DNA from: CAYLLN01 sp964384375
GTDB lineage: Bacteria; Planctomycetota; Planctomycetia; Pirellulales; Pirellulaceae
Assembly: GCA_964384375.1 (NCBI GenBank)
Contig: CAYLLN010000003.1
Span: 106,027 to 170,026 of the forward strand
Direction of reading: 5' to 3'
DNA length: 64,000 nt
The notes under the pieces were generated by a model. It was not told the origin of the DNA. It worked only from the letters and a program-made list of their open reading frames with translations, and searched no databases. Positions 16,764 to 25,649 of this stretch are shown here, in pieces. The position numbers and the translations under genes were made by a program. Within the stretch, counting starts at the first letter, position 1; the number at the start of each line of letters is the position of its first letter.

Positions 16764-17239
16764 AGCGGGAAGTGCGCGACGAACTGATCCGGCAGGCGAT
16801 CGAGATCCGCCAGCGGGCGTATGCTCCGTACTCGAAGTTCCTTGTGGGCGCGGCCGTGCGCACCAAGGGGGGCAAAACGTTTCTCGGCTGCAACGTCGAG
16901 AACGCGAGCTACGGCCTGGCCGTCTGTGCCGAGCGATCGGCCGTCTTTGCCGCCATCACTGCGGGCGAGAAGCAGTTCGAGTGCATGGCGATCGCCACGC
17001 AAGGGGGCGCGATGCCTTGCGGCGCCTGTCGGCAGGTGCTCTCGGAGTTCAACCCCGACCTGCCGATCTTCATCGTCGATGTCGATAACCCCGACAAGAT
17101 CATCGAGGGGAACCTTTGGGAGCTGCTGCCCGGAGCGTTCACGCTGGGAGATGGAGCCAAAGACGGGGCGAAGCCGAAGAAGGTGGACAAAAAGCCCGCG
17201 TCAAAGTCGAAGTCGGCCGCCGCTGACAACGAGGAGTGA
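16757..17239 (+). CDS. cdd: Cytidine deaminase
   Basis: 160 residues. Deaminates cytidine/deoxycytidine to (deoxy)uridine in pyrimidine salvage. The homotetrameric zinc-enzyme signature is complete: CNVENASYG for substrate, CAERSA with the zinc Cys and catalytic Glu, and PCGACRQVL with two more zinc Cys. The family usually ends near residue 130. Here a Lys/Ala/Ser-rich tail of about 30 residues follows LPGAFTLGDG, probably disordered. It overlaps the upstream gene by 7 bp. A uracil phosphoribosyltransferase and nucleoside transporter lie at 42-44 kb and would serve the same salvage pathway. Confidence 0.96.
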   Translation: MVKREVRDELIRQAIEIRQRAYAPYSKFLVGAAVRTKGGKTFLGCNVENASYGLAVCAERSAVFAAITAGEKQFECMAIATQGGAMPCGACRQVLSEFNPDLPIFIVDVDNPDKIIEGNLWELLPGAFTLGDGAKDGAKPKKVDKKPASKSKSAAADNEE

Positions 17240-17606
17240 GCGCTGAAACAGCCCTGTTTTCCTCGGCGGGCCTTCCATCAACGAAAAGACGCGAAGCTCG
17301 CAGAGTGCTCATCGAATTGCGGCGTGAAGAAAATCGTCTCTCGGCGTTCATCCCACAACCCTGCAAGCTCTTGGCGACCTTGATCGGACAAACCGTCCCA
17401 TCACGCAAGAACGAGAGCCTTCGCCTTGGGCTCCATAAGGTCCATTCAATCACGGGGCGGCTCTCGCATACTGCGGATTCTATGCCGATTTCTAGCGACG
17501 CACGCTGACTCTGGAATTCCCATCCACGCCCGGTTATGTTGAGGGGACGCGCCTGCCTACTGGCAGGCCCCAATACACCAGCCAACACGATTTTGAGGAG
17601 CAAGTC
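17240..17606. other. Intergenic region before the glutathione peroxidase gene
   Basis: 367 bp with no supported gene. A short hairpin GCCTGCC-tact-GGCAGGC lies at 17551-17568, about 40 bp before the ATG at 17607, and could be regulatory or another dispersed palindrome. The ribosome-binding site of the next gene (TTGAGGAG) is clear. Confidence 0.5.
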
Positions 17607-18176
17607 ATGAAGTGGAGCACTCTGTTACTGGCGGGCGTTGTGGCCGCCGCTGTTTCTGCCGCTGCCGCCGATGCAGCGGACGACAAGCCGGCAGCCCTGA
17701 ATTTCACGATGAAGTCGATCAAAGGCGATGATGTGAACCTGGCCGACTACAAGGGGAAGGTGCTGCTCGTCGTCAATGTCGCCAGCAAGTGCGGTCTGAC
17801 GCCGCAGTACGAGGAACTGGAATCCCTGCACGAGAAATACGGCCAGAAGGGACTGGCGGTGCTCGGCTTCCCGTGCAATCAGTTCGGCAAGCAGGAACCG
17901 GGAACCGATGCCGAGATCGCGGAGTTCTGCTCGGCGACGTACAAGGTGAAGTTCCCGATGTTCTCAAAGGTCGATGTGAACGGCGAGAAGGCCGCTCCGC
18001 TCTACAAGCACCTGACCTCGCTCGACACGAAGCCGAAGGGGAAGGGGGACGTCGCTTGGAACTTTGAGAAATTTGTGATTGGCAAGAATGGCGAGGTTGT
18101 CGCCCGCTTCGCTCCCAAGACCGCCCCAGACTCGAAGGAAGTGCTGGAAGTGATCGAGGCGGAGTTGGCGAAGTAG
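17607..18176 (+). CDS. Exported glutathione peroxidase family protein
   Basis: 189 residues. The first ~24 residues form a signal peptide (MKWSTLLLAGVVAAAVSAAAADA). The thioredoxin-fold domain carries the glutathione peroxidase signatures NVASKCGLTPQY (peroxidatic Cys), GFPCNQFGKQEPG (resolving Cys region and active-site Gln) and the WNFEKFVIG motif with the active-site Trp/Asn. Bacterial members often use thioredoxin rather than glutathione to reduce peroxides. Export to the periplasm-like space would protect envelope components. It is monocistronic and followed by a strong GC hairpin. Confidence 0.95.
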   Translation: MKWSTLLLAGVVAAAVSAAAADAADDKPAALNFTMKSIKGDDVNLADYKGKVLLVVNVASKCGLTPQYEELESLHEKYGQKGLAVLGFPCNQFGKQEPGTDAEIAEFCSATYKVKFPMFSKVDVNGEKAAPLYKHLTSLDTKPKGKGDVAWNFEKFVIGKNGEVVARFAPKTAPDSKEVLEVIEAELAK

Positions 18177-18202
18177 GCCTAATTCCGACAACAACGAAAT
18201 TC

Positions 18203-18235
18203 ATCGCCCCGCAGGTACAAAACCGGCGGGGCGAT
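18203..18235 (+). terminator. Probable terminator of the glutathione peroxidase gene
   Basis: ATCGCCCCGC (18203-18212) pairs perfectly with GCGGGGCGAT (18226-18235), 26 bp after the stop, and is followed by GTCGTTTCTT. Confidence 0.7.
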
Positions 18236-18280
18236 GTCGTTTCTTGGACCAAACTTCGTGGATCAACGATGGCACGAACG

Positions 18281-18390
18281 ATCACGAAAACACGAAAATT
18301 GAAAAACACGAACAAGCAAGCTTGGGAACTCGGTAGGTGACCAGCTTCGCTTTTTCCTTTCGTGCTTTCATCGTTTCGTGCTTTCGTGAT
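18281..18390. repeat. ATCACGAAA-type palindromic element, copy 1
   Basis: The left arm ATCACGAAAACACGAAAA pairs with the right arm TTTCGTGCTTTCGTGAT around a ~75-bp centre. A second copy with the same arms is at 60457-60526. Both lie in intergenic DNA downstream of a gene end. Confidence 0.8.
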
Positions 18391-18536
18391 CTGCCAGGCC
18401 CTTGCGACCTCCATTCCGATGGGCTGTCAAACTTTGCCGATTGTACCGGTTGTGGCGGACCTGCCGGTCCTGCTCGATTTGCGAGTTGTAACGCGTCGAT
18501 CTAGCGCCAGCAGTCCACTCGGCGGAGGTTCGTGCG

Positions 18537-19634
18537 ATGTTGCAGGTATCGAAATGCTGGCGATTGTCCACGCTCGCGCTGCTTGTTGGATTTAGCTGGC
18601 CGGCACTTGCTAGCGATGTCATTGAGCCGCTGCCGCCGCCCGGCGAAGTACTGGCAACAAGCGACGAGCCGTGGATCGTCCGCGGCCAGACCGCGGCAAG
18701 CTTCGCTTCGTTCGATTCGGCAGGCTCCTTCGGCGACGTACCGCTGTGCGATGCCTGCGTCAGCGACGAATGCTGCGGCTATGGTAACTGGTGGAACAAT
18801 ACGTCAGTGCTGTTTGCTGCCGACGGTTGGCGAACGCGGGCCGACGACGACTATCCCGGTAACTGGGGATTTCGCACCGGGTTCAACACCGGCATCGGCT
18901 GGTGGGAAAGCCCCGTGCGGCTGCAGCTTGGCGGCAGTTACGCAGGCTACGATCTATCGGGGCGCGATGGCGACTCTGCCTCGGGCGGCGTCGATGACGC
19001 CTCGGTCGAGCAGCAGATGTATTTTACCAGCGGTGCGTATCGGCGCAGCGATGTCTGCGCTGGCCAGCGGATCTCCTGGGGCCTGGTGGGGGACGTGCTC
19101 TACGACAACCGCTTCGGCGAAGAAGCCGACGAAATTCTGCTCACGCAGTTTCGCGGCACGGTCGGCTACGCCTGGGACGAGTGCAACGAATTCGGCGTGT
19201 GGGGTGCATCGCGCGGCAACTGGCAGCGGCTCTTTACCGAATCAGGCGATCGTTTCCGCGTCCGCGGTCTGGGGCAAATCAACGCCTTCTGGCACCGAAA
19301 CTGGGCCTTTGGGGGCGATACGTGGCTCTATGTCGGCGGCGGAGAAGAGCCGGTCGAGTGGATCGTCGGCCTGACCGGCCAGGCCTCGCTCAGCCAGTCG
19401 GTCGCCATCTTCGGCGGCATGACCTGGGGCATTCCGAGCGCGCCATCGGGCGATCAAAGCGGCGGTGTCGAGCAGAACTACTCGGAAGAGTACTGGAACG
19501 TCAGCTTCGGCATCGTCTGGTATCCAGGTTGCAAAGCGGCCAATGACACCGTTAGCGGCCATCGCGGCCTGCCGTTATTGCCCGTAGCCGACAACGGGAG
19601 CTTCCTCGTAAAGGCCCCGCCGGGGAATCTCTAA
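18537..19634 (+). CDS. Secreted planctomycete protein, possible outer-membrane/surface protein
   Basis: 365 residues with a good signal peptide (LSTLALLVGFSWPALAS). GGCGGAGG gives a strong ribosome-binding site for the ATG at 18537. The mature part is rich in Gly, Trp, Asp and alternating beta-strand patterns (GWWESPVRLQLGGSYAGYD, WGLVGDVLYDNRF, VWGASRGNW), as expected for a small barrel. It has a Cys cluster near the start (CDACVSDECCGYGNWW) and ends in WYPGCKAAND. The style recalls uncharacterised planctomycete envelope families such as DUF6666, though I cannot verify membership. It is expressed alone. Confidence 0.8.
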   Translation: MLQVSKCWRLSTLALLVGFSWPALASDVIEPLPPPGEVLATSDEPWIVRGQTAASFASFDSAGSFGDVPLCDACVSDECCGYGNWWNNTSVLFAADGWRTRADDDYPGNWGFRTGFNTGIGWWESPVRLQLGGSYAGYDLSGRDGDSASGGVDDASVEQQMYFTSGAYRRSDVCAGQRISWGLVGDVLYDNRFGEEADEILLTQFRGTVGYAWDECNEFGVWGASRGNWQRLFTESGDRFRVRGLGQINAFWHRNWAFGGDTWLYVGGGEEPVEWIVGLTGQASLSQSVAIFGGMTWGIPSAPSGDQSGGVEQNYSEEYWNVSFGIVWYPGCKAANDTVSGHRGLPLLPVADNGSFLVKAPPGNL

Positions 19635-19647
19635 AGCCGCACTCGGA

Positions 19648-20760
19648 TCATGCCGCGTGACGCTGCTGCTCGTGAATGGGAGTCGCCCGCAGCAGTACGC
19701 ACCCTTGCGAAACTTGCCGCTCGCCCGGATTGCCGACGGCGGCGGTGGGGCACGCCACCAGCCCCGTCAATCGGGACCAGTGCCTGAGCAGAGAAAGTGG
19801 TATCGAGCCGGAGCTGACATTGCCGACATCGGCCGTCACGCCGCTGATCACTTCGCCGCGGACGCCGAGCGTGTCGAGCTTGGCGGCTGTGAAGCGGACG
19901 ATGCCCGCTCCGGCCTGGTGCGGAACGACGAACTGCACGTCGCTGGGAGCGAGGCCCGCCGCCGCGAGCGAATCGGCCGTCGCTGCAGCCATCGCCCGCG
20001 GAGCGACCTCGGCGATGCCCATGCCGTCGAGCGAAAACACCAGCCGCTCGGCTTCGAGCGTGCGTCCGCCATCTTCGAGCGGCGCCAGGACCCCTTGCCG
20101 CAAGTGGAAATCGAAGAAAGCGCCCTCCGCCGGCTGTTTGCTGGCCGAGGCATGGACGATCTCGAAATGTACCGGATGGCGCGGGCTATCGACTCGAGCG
20201 ATGAGCGTCGCCGTGGCCAGATCGCCGAAGAGTGCTCCGGTCTGTTTGCACGAATAATCGGTGATGCGGCTGATGCGGCTGGACGTGACGACGATCACGA
20301 ACTGAGCCGGACTGAGCTCGACGACCGGCGCCAAACGCTCCTTCACGAGAGCGATCGCCCGGCTATACCCGCTGCAGAACCAATTGATGCCGATCGCCGG
20401 ACAATCGGGAATTCCGAGCCGTCGCACGAGGCGGCGGGCGGCCCGCTTGAGCGATTCGTCGCGCAGGGCCGAGCCGGTAAGGTGCTGGCGGGCGACGGCG
20501 GGGGGGACGAACGAGGGGGAGGCAAAGACGACACCCGCACAGTGAGTCAAGTCGCAGCCGGTCTGCTGCTGCAGTTCCTTGACGGCCCGCACTCCTTGGG
20601 TCACTTCGTCTTCGGTGGAGATGAAGCGCGATTCAATCCCCGTGTGATGCACGAACTTGCGCGGAATGATGTCGCCAAACCAGGCGTTGGGAAGGGACCA
20701 GGACGGCTGGTGGGCGGCAATCGCGGAGATGCCGAGCGGGGACGAAAGTGCAGTGCGCAT
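19648..20760 (-). CDS. 3-oxoacyl-ACP synthase III (KAS III/FabH-like) family enzyme
   Basis: 370 residues, thiolase fold. The KAS III catalytic triad is recognisable: Cys in GINWFCSGYSRA (near residue 128), His in FVVPHQAGAGIVRF and Asn in DVGNVSSGSIPLSL. It also has the N-terminal HHTGIESR motif shared by FabH-like proteins that act on free-standing substrates. Such enzymes condense an acyl-CoA or acyl-ACP with malonyl-ACP, or act in specialised alkene or natural-product pathways. The sequence is divergent from canonical FabH and has no fatty-acid genes beside it, so the exact substrate is open. It converges with the secreted protein gene across a 13-bp gap. Confidence 0.85.
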   Translation of the reverse strand: MRTALSSPLGISAIAAHQPSWSLPNAWFGDIIPRKFVHHTGIESRFISTEDEVTQGVRAVKELQQQTGCDLTHCAGVVFASPSFVPPAVARQHLTGSALRDESLKRAARRLVRRLGIPDCPAIGINWFCSGYSRAIALVKERLAPVVELSPAQFVIVVTSSRISRITDYSCKQTGALFGDLATATLIARVDSPRHPVHFEIVHASASKQPAEGAFFDFHLRQGVLAPLEDGGRTLEAERLVFSLDGMGIAEVAPRAMAAATADSLAAAGLAPSDVQFVVPHQAGAGIVRFTAAKLDTLGVRGEVISGVTADVGNVSSGSIPLSLLRHWSRLTGLVACPTAAVGNPGERQVSQGCVLLRATPIHEQQRHAA

Positions 20761-20861
20761 GGGGTCGCTCCAAGGGTCGAGGAGCGATCCATACCACCTC
20801 GCGTCTAGTACGTTAAGAGCAACCTGTCGATGCTAGCATGCAGCCGAGGGCATTTTCCAGG

Positions 20862-21038
20862 CTATTTTTTCCGCTCGGGCATCGCCTGTGGAGCGGTGCT
20901 CTGCGACGACTCGAAGGGGACGGCATCGGGCAAGGTGCTGTCCCCCGGTTTGCCATAGTCGGCGTCAGAATTGCCGCAGCCCGCAATTCCTAGGGTTCCG
21001 CTGAGCAACAACCCACCGACGATCAGGGTGCGTAGCAC
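20862..21038 (-). CDS. Small lipoprotein downstream of DUF1559 gene
   Basis: 58 residues from GTG 21038, preceded by AGGAG at good spacing. A lipoprotein signal LIVGGLLLSGTLGIAGC puts the lipidated Cys at about residue 19. The remaining ~40 residues are polar (GNSDADYGKPGDS), ending ERKK. Tiny lipoproteins like this regularly follow DUF1559 genes in planctomycetes. The gap to the DUF1559 stop is 35 bp, so the two form an operon. Function unknown. Confidence 0.8.
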   Translation of the reverse strand: MLRTLIVGGLLLSGTLGIAGCGNSDADYGKPGDSTLPDAVPFESSQSTAPQAMPERKK

Positions 21039-21073
21039 GTGCTGTTTCTCCTGGCGTGACTTCGAGCAGGCAG

Positions 21074-22051
21074 TTATTGAATGGCACTCATATCGACAGC
21101 AGTGTTGCCATGCATGTCGCTGACGTCCCAATAGACATTAACGTCGATGGTCTGGGGAACTCGCTTGACGGAGCCGTCAGCCATGCTGAATTGCACGATT
21201 CCCGGATGTTCGGACGAAAACTTACCCCAGGCCTTGTCTTTGATTCCGAAGGCAGTCACCTCAATTCCGACTCCCATCCAGGTGTAGCCGAACTCCTTGA
21301 CGGAACCGACGCGGCCGCCGATCGTTTCGCCAAAGAAAAACGTATTGCTGGTGCCGTCGGTGATCGACGCCATTTTCGTCTTACTTCGCGGGAAGAAGAT
21401 CCCTTCCCACTGGTCGTAACCGGGGATGTTGCTGGCATAGCCCGCACAGCCGACATAGGTCGTGCGCCCGATCGACAGGCCGCCAGCATCGCTGGTCAGG
21501 ACGCCTGCATAGTTCAGCGTCGATCCGCTCACGTAGTTCGGGTAGAAGACGAGCGTCGTCTGATTGGCCTTATGGACGTAAGGATTTGTTGAAGGGCACT
21601 CGAAGATCTTGATCTTCGTGCGCGATGAACTCACCGTGTTCGCGTTGGTGTACCACGCCGGCTCCAGAACATCGGCCGTCAGATTGCGGACGATCAAATC
21701 GCGTGCGGCGGTCTGTTCGAGTTGCGGCAAGAGCGACGCTAGCACGCCAACCCCTTGCTGATTCGACGAATTAAAGCCGGGCGACGGTGGCGGGTTGAGC
21801 GCCTTGGGCACGAGCATTCCTGGCGGAAAGACGTTATGCGTGTCGTGAAAATTGTGGGCGGCGATCGCAATCTGTTTCAGGTTGTTGCTGCACTGGCTAC
21901 GGCGCGCGGCCTCGCGGGCGGCCTGCACCGCGGGCAACAGAAGCGCGACTAGTACACCGATAATGGCAATGACCACGAGCAACTCGACCAACGTAAAACC
22001 TGCTCGTCGCGCGCAACCGCGAACGCAGCTTCCAACTTGCTTAAGAAACAT
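21074..22051 (-). CDS. DUF1559 pseudopilin-like protein
   Basis: 325 residues from ATG 22051. A longer frame to 22282 lacks coding character. It opens with a type IV pilin-like class III signal, RRAGFTLVELLVVIAIIGVLVALLLPAVQAAREAAR, cleaved after the Gly before Phe. The DUF1559 body follows: CSNNLKQIAIAAHNFHD, FPPG, then TSNTFFFGE, and near the end HPGIVQFSMADGSVKRV. These proteins occur in dozens of paralogues per planctomycete genome and are thought to be surface or pilus-like components. The lipoprotein gene follows in the same operon. Start choice rests on the conserved prepilin leader and the GAGG site upstream. Confidence 0.96.
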   Translation of the reverse strand: MFLKQVGSCVRGCARRAGFTLVELLVVIAIIGVLVALLLPAVQAAREAARRSQCSNNLKQIAIAAHNFHDTHNVFPPGMLVPKALNPPPSPGFNSSNQQGVGVLASLLPQLEQTAARDLIVRNLTADVLEPAWYTNANTVSSSRTKIKIFECPSTNPYVHKANQTTLVFYPNYVSGSTLNYAGVLTSDAGGLSIGRTTYVGCAGYASNIPGYDQWEGIFFPRSKTKMASITDGTSNTFFFGETIGGRVGSVKEFGYTWMGVGIEVTAFGIKDKAWGKFSSEHPGIVQFSMADGSVKRVPQTIDVNVYWDVSDMHGNTAVDMSAIQ

Positions 22052-22458
22052 GACTGACCTCAAAAAACGAGCGGATGAAAAGGAAAAATGCCCGTTGCGG
22101 ACCAGTGACGCAGCTTGCCAGGCACGCGTCACCAAATTCTCATCGGATACTGGACTCTTGCGAGCCGGAGGTGTCTGTTCCGCACGGATTGTAACAGGGA
22201 CGGCGATTGTTTCAATGAAAAACTCGCCAGAAACTTGCCGAATTCTCACATCTTGGGGCACGAATGCTCGCAAGATAGGCAACCTGCCGGCAACTCCCAG
22301 CGGCTCGCATTCAGCCTTGCCGATCCATCCTAAGTGCTACCCTGTTATCAACTTGCAGGACTTCCAGCGATCCAAACCAGGTGCCCTCCGCCGCAGCCGA
22401 CTCGCTTCAGAGCAAAAGCAGGGCCATAGGAGCGAATTGTCTCCTGGCAGCAAAACGC
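22052..22458. other. Upstream region of the DUF1559 gene
   Basis: 407 bp without a supported gene. It must hold the promoter of the DUF1559-lipoprotein operon on the minus strand. I see no repeat element and no clear promoter boxes. Confidence 0.4.
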
Positions 22459-22971
22459 TCACACCGGCGGCATCTGCACGCGTACGTTCAGCTCTTCGGG
22501 TCGCGTCGTTAGAGGGACGCCGGCACGCTGCAGTTCCTTGGAAAGGCCGATCACGCGGTGCGCCTGCACGATGATGATGACGAGGATCACCACCGGACAC
22601 ATGTTGAGCTGCACGAGATTGCCGACCACCGAGAGATAGCTGAGGACGAGACCGGTATAGACGGCCCACATCTGCTTCAGACAGGTGCAAATGCCGAGGC
22701 CGCCCCACAGCAATCCCGCCACCCCGACGACTGCTAATAGGATCGGCGTCGCGTCGTCCGCCAGTTCCCCGGCGACGCCGATGAGCACACCAGCACCCAG
22801 GGCCAGCCCCGCGAGGATGATCCACGCGACGCCCAAGGCCAGAATCTGCGAACGAAAGTCCTTCAACGTCTTATGCAGCCGTAAGTTCGCCGCCGGCGCG
22901 GGGGCGAAGACCGGCGTTTCGATCTGCGGCGGCTGGTAGGGGTTGGGAGAGTTGGGGTCGGGGAAGGACAT
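22459..22971 (-). CDS. Small membrane protein, four predicted helices
   Basis: 170 residues. The first 30 are a Pro-rich cytosolic stretch (PNSPNPYQPPQIETP) of a kind common ahead of planctomycete membrane proteins. Four hydrophobic segments follow: ILALGVAWIILAGLALGAGVL, ATPILLAVVGVAGLLWGGL, a segment around MWAVYTGLVLSYLSVVG and CPVVILVIIIVQ. The C-terminus is polar. No motif gives a function. It has its own ATG at 22971 and may be co-transcribed with the gene ending 8 bp upstream at 22979. Confidence 0.8.
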   Translation of the reverse strand: MSFPDPNSPNPYQPPQIETPVFAPAPAANLRLHKTLKDFRSQILALGVAWIILAGLALGAGVLIGVAGELADDATPILLAVVGVAGLLWGGLGICTCLKQMWAVYTGLVLSYLSVVGNLVQLNMCPVVILVIIIVQAHRVIGLSKELQRAGVPLTTRPEELNVRVQMPPV

Positions 22972-22978
22972 GGGTGAA

Positions 22979-23458
22979 TTATTGATGCTCGAAGTTACCT
23001 GCGACTCCGGCCTGTCGTGAGTACTCGGCGTTCTTTATCGAACTGGCCAGCAATTCGACTTCGGATGCGTTGCGAGGATCGCTCGCCTGCGAGTCCAAGA
23101 TCGTGTAGGAAAAGACTGCCAGCCGAATGCGAAACGAAGATACAGGAATGAGGACAGTCCAATAGTAGATGAGCAGCTTCTCACCTTCCTCATACGACGT
23201 TTTGGTTTCTTCCTTTAGCGCCAGTCCCCGAGGTATCGCAATGTAGTCACCTCTGGCGATCACGTTCGCGAGCGTTTGTGCCTCAGTCTCATTGCCATTG
23301 GAGGCAAAGCTTAACACGTTCAGCCGGAGAGTTCCCGAATCAGGACCGTCTTCATAGAAAGTTGCGCCTCCCTTGGGATCGTATTCTTCGCGCCACGAAG
23401 CTGGAATTTCGAAGCAAACGATTCCGCCGCGGTACTGAATTCTCTTGAGGGGTACCAA
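22979..23458 (-). CDS. Hypothetical protein with repeat DNA at its 5' side
   Basis: From TTG 23458 (GGAG at suitable spacing) the product is 159 residues: VPLKRIQYRGGIVCFEIPASW, a beta-rich middle, YYWTVLIPVSSFRIRLAVFSY and a short polar end. The frame is open further upstream to 23581, but that part is made of palindromic repeat DNA (GAGGTTGCAA type) and contains no better start. The real start could lie in the repeat if the element was inserted there. Compact, possibly an immunity-like or stress protein; no family recognised. It is 8 bp from the membrane protein gene, likely one transcript. Confidence 0.55.
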   Translation of the reverse strand: MVPLKRIQYRGGIVCFEIPASWREEYDPKGGATFYEDGPDSGTLRLNVLSFASNGNETEAQTLANVIARGDYIAIPRGLALKEETKTSYEEGEKLLIYYWTVLIPVSSFRIRLAVFSYTILDSQASDPRNASEVELLASSIKNAEYSRQAGVAGNFEHQ

Positions 23459-23514
23459 TGCGAGACTCCACCAATCGAACTCAGAATCGACTGCACGAGG
23501 AATTGAATATGTGA

Positions 23515-23585
23515 TCTTGAGGTCGCAAATTGTGATCTCAAGTCGATGGGCCAGACCTGAGGTTGCAATTTGCAACCTCAAGTTG
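23515..23585. repeat. Two related palindromes of the TTGAGGTTGCAA type
   Basis: GAGGTTGCAATTTGCAACCTC (approx. 23562-23582) is a perfect palindrome. A degenerate partner, starting CTTGAGGTCGCAAATTG and ending CTCAAG, lies about 25 bp to the left. They sit between acs and the hypothetical gene and extend that gene's open frame. Confidence 0.7.
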
Positions 23586-23592
23586 GCACGCC

Positions 23593-25542
23593 TTATTCCT
23601 CCTCCTCCCTTAGCTTCGCCAACGCCGCATAATCCTCGAGCGTGCTCGTATCCCCCACCAGTTCCTTCCCGGCAGCGATATCGCGCAGGAGGCGCCGCAT
23701 GATCTTACCGCTGCGGGTTTTGGGGAGCGTTGCCGTGAAGCGGATTTCGTCGGGAACGGCCAGGCTGCCGATCTCTTTCTTGACGTGGGCTTGCAGTTCC
23801 TTCTTTAGTGCGTCCCCCGGCGTGCCCCCTTTGAGCGTGACAAAAACCGAGACCGCTTGACCTTTCAGTTCGTCCGGCCGGCCGACGGCGGCAGCTTCGG
23901 CGACGAGCGGGTGGCTGACCAGGGCCGACTCGACTTCGATCGTGCTCAGCCGGTGGCCGCTGACGTTGATCACATCGTCGATTCGCCCCATGATCCAGTA
24001 GTAGCCGTCGTCGTCCTGCCGGGCGTTGTCGCCGGTCAGGTAATGCCCGCGGAGCTTGCTCCAGTACTGCTGCTGGTAGCGCTCGTCGTCCCCCCAAATG
24101 CCGCGAAGCATGCCGGGCCACGGCTTGCTGATGCAGAGCATGCCCCCGTGATTCGGTTCGACGGGGTGGCCCAGTTCGTCGAGAATCGACGGCACCACGC
24201 CCGGCAGCGGCTTGGTGCAGGAGCCGGGCTTGGTGGCGATCGCTCCGGGCAGCGGCGACATCAAAATGCCGCCGGTTTCGGTCTGCCACCACGTATCGAC
24301 AATCGGGCAGCGCTCGCCGCCAATCTTGCGGTGATACCACATCCACGCCTCGGGATTGATCCCTTCGCCCACCGTGCCCAAAAGCCGCAAGCTCGACAGA
24401 TCGTGCTTATCGACGTGCTGATCTCCCCACTTGATGAACGCCCGAATCGCCGTCGGAGCCGTGTAGAGGATGTTGACGCGGTGCCGCTCGATAATGTCCC
24501 AGAAGCGGTCCTCGTGCGGCCAGTTCGGGGCGCCCTCATACATCAGCACGGTCGCCCCAGCCGAAAGCGGGCCATACACGATATAGCTGTGCCCCGTGAT
24601 CCAGCCGCAATCGGCCGTACACCAGAAGATGTCTTCCTCGCGGTGATCGAAGACCCACTGAAAGGTCTTCTTGACGAACAGGTTGTAGCCGGCCGTCGTG
24701 TGCTTGATCCCCTTCGGCTTTCCCGTCGAACCGCTGGTATAGAGGATGAAGAGGGGCGTTTCGCTGTCGTGCGGCTCGGCGGGGCAATCGGCCGAGGACT
24801 TCGCAACCAGGTCGTGCCACCAGTGGTCGCGGCCGGCTTGCATCGCCGGCTTATTCCCTGCCCGCTGATAGACAATGCAGTCCTTGACCGTCGGTGACTT
24901 GGCCAGCGCCTGATCCACGGTCGCTTTCAGCTCCAAGAGCTTCCCGCGCCGCCAGCCGCCGTCGGCTGTGATCACCACCTTTGCCTTTGCGTCGTTGTTG
25001 CGGTCGGCAATCGCCTCGGCCGAGAAGCCCCCGAAGACGACGCTGTGGACGATCCCCAGCCGCGCGCACGCGAGCATGGCAATGGCCAGCTCCGGCACCA
25101 TTGGCATATAGATCGTCGCCACGTCCCCTTTCTTGAGGCCGAGCCCCTTGAGCGCGTTGGCAAACCGGCACACCTCCGTGTGCAGCTGCTGATAGGTGAG
25201 CACCCGCTGCTCGCCTGGCTCCCCTTCCCAGATGAACGCGGCTTTGTTGCGTCGGTGCGTGGCGAGGTGCGCGTCGAGGCAGTTGTACGAGACGTTCGTC
25301 TGCCCACCGACGAACCACTGCGCAAACGGCTCGTTCCACTGGAGCACTTTCGTGAACGGCGCAAACCAATGCAGCTCGTTTTCGGCCAATTCGCCCCAGA
25401 ACTTCTCCGTGTCAGCTGCCGCCTCGGCGTAGAGGGACTCATACGCCTGCAGCGAGCCGATCTTCGCCTTGGCAGAGAAGTCAGCCGGAGGTGGAAAGCT
25501 CCGGTCCTCGTGCATCACATTGTCGATCTGTCCGCCGCTCAT
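23593..25542 (-). CDS. acs: Acetyl-CoA synthetase
   Basis: 649 residues, full family length. Converts acetate, ATP and CoA to acetyl-CoA through an acetyl-adenylate. The acyl-adenylate motifs are intact: ILYTSGSTGKPKGIKHT (phosphate loop), the acetate-pocket region WWQTETGGILMSPLPG, YLTGDNARQDDDGYYWIMGR and GRIDDVINVSGHR. The C-terminal PKTRSGKIMRRLLR carries the Lys that is regulated by acetylation in other bacteria. The start ATG at 25542 gives the usual N-terminus (FSAKAKIGSLQAYESLYAEA). It stands alone; the next gene downstream is a hypothetical after a repeat region. Confidence 0.98.
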   Translation of the reverse strand: MSGGQIDNVMHEDRSFPPPADFSAKAKIGSLQAYESLYAEAAADTEKFWGELAENELHWFAPFTKVLQWNEPFAQWFVGGQTNVSYNCLDAHLATHRRNKAAFIWEGEPGEQRVLTYQQLHTEVCRFANALKGLGLKKGDVATIYMPMVPELAIAMLACARLGIVHSVVFGGFSAEAIADRNNDAKAKVVITADGGWRRGKLLELKATVDQALAKSPTVKDCIVYQRAGNKPAMQAGRDHWWHDLVAKSSADCPAEPHDSETPLFILYTSGSTGKPKGIKHTTAGYNLFVKKTFQWVFDHREEDIFWCTADCGWITGHSYIVYGPLSAGATVLMYEGAPNWPHEDRFWDIIERHRVNILYTAPTAIRAFIKWGDQHVDKHDLSSLRLLGTVGEGINPEAWMWYHRKIGGERCPIVDTWWQTETGGILMSPLPGAIATKPGSCTKPLPGVVPSILDELGHPVEPNHGGMLCISKPWPGMLRGIWGDDERYQQQYWSKLRGHYLTGDNARQDDDGYYWIMGRIDDVINVSGHRLSTIEVESALVSHPLVAEAAAVGRPDELKGQAVSVFVTLKGGTPGDALKKELQAHVKKEIGSLAVPDEIRFTATLPKTRSGKIMRRLLRDIAAGKELVGDTSTLEDYAALAKLREEEE

Positions 25543-25548
25543 CGCCCT

Positions 25549-25576
25549 GTGCCTCAGAATTCAGTGCCTCAGAATT
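25549..25576. repeat. 13-bp direct repeat before acs
   Basis: GTGCCTCAGAATT occurs twice with a 15-bp period immediately upstream of the acs start. It may be a regulatory direct repeat or part of a dispersed element. Confidence 0.55.
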
Positions 25577-25649
25577 GGGACAGGTTGCCCTGTTCCCTTG
25601 GGATTCGTGGAGAGTAGTGCAGGCAGTGCCTGCGAGTGACTGGCCGATT

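Noticed and set aside
17236..17508. 90-codon frame after cdd
   Set aside because: Overlaps the cdd end and has no coding character.
22052..22282. N-terminal extension of the DUF1559 gene
   Set aside because: The prepilin leader expected at the start is reached only from ATG 22051.
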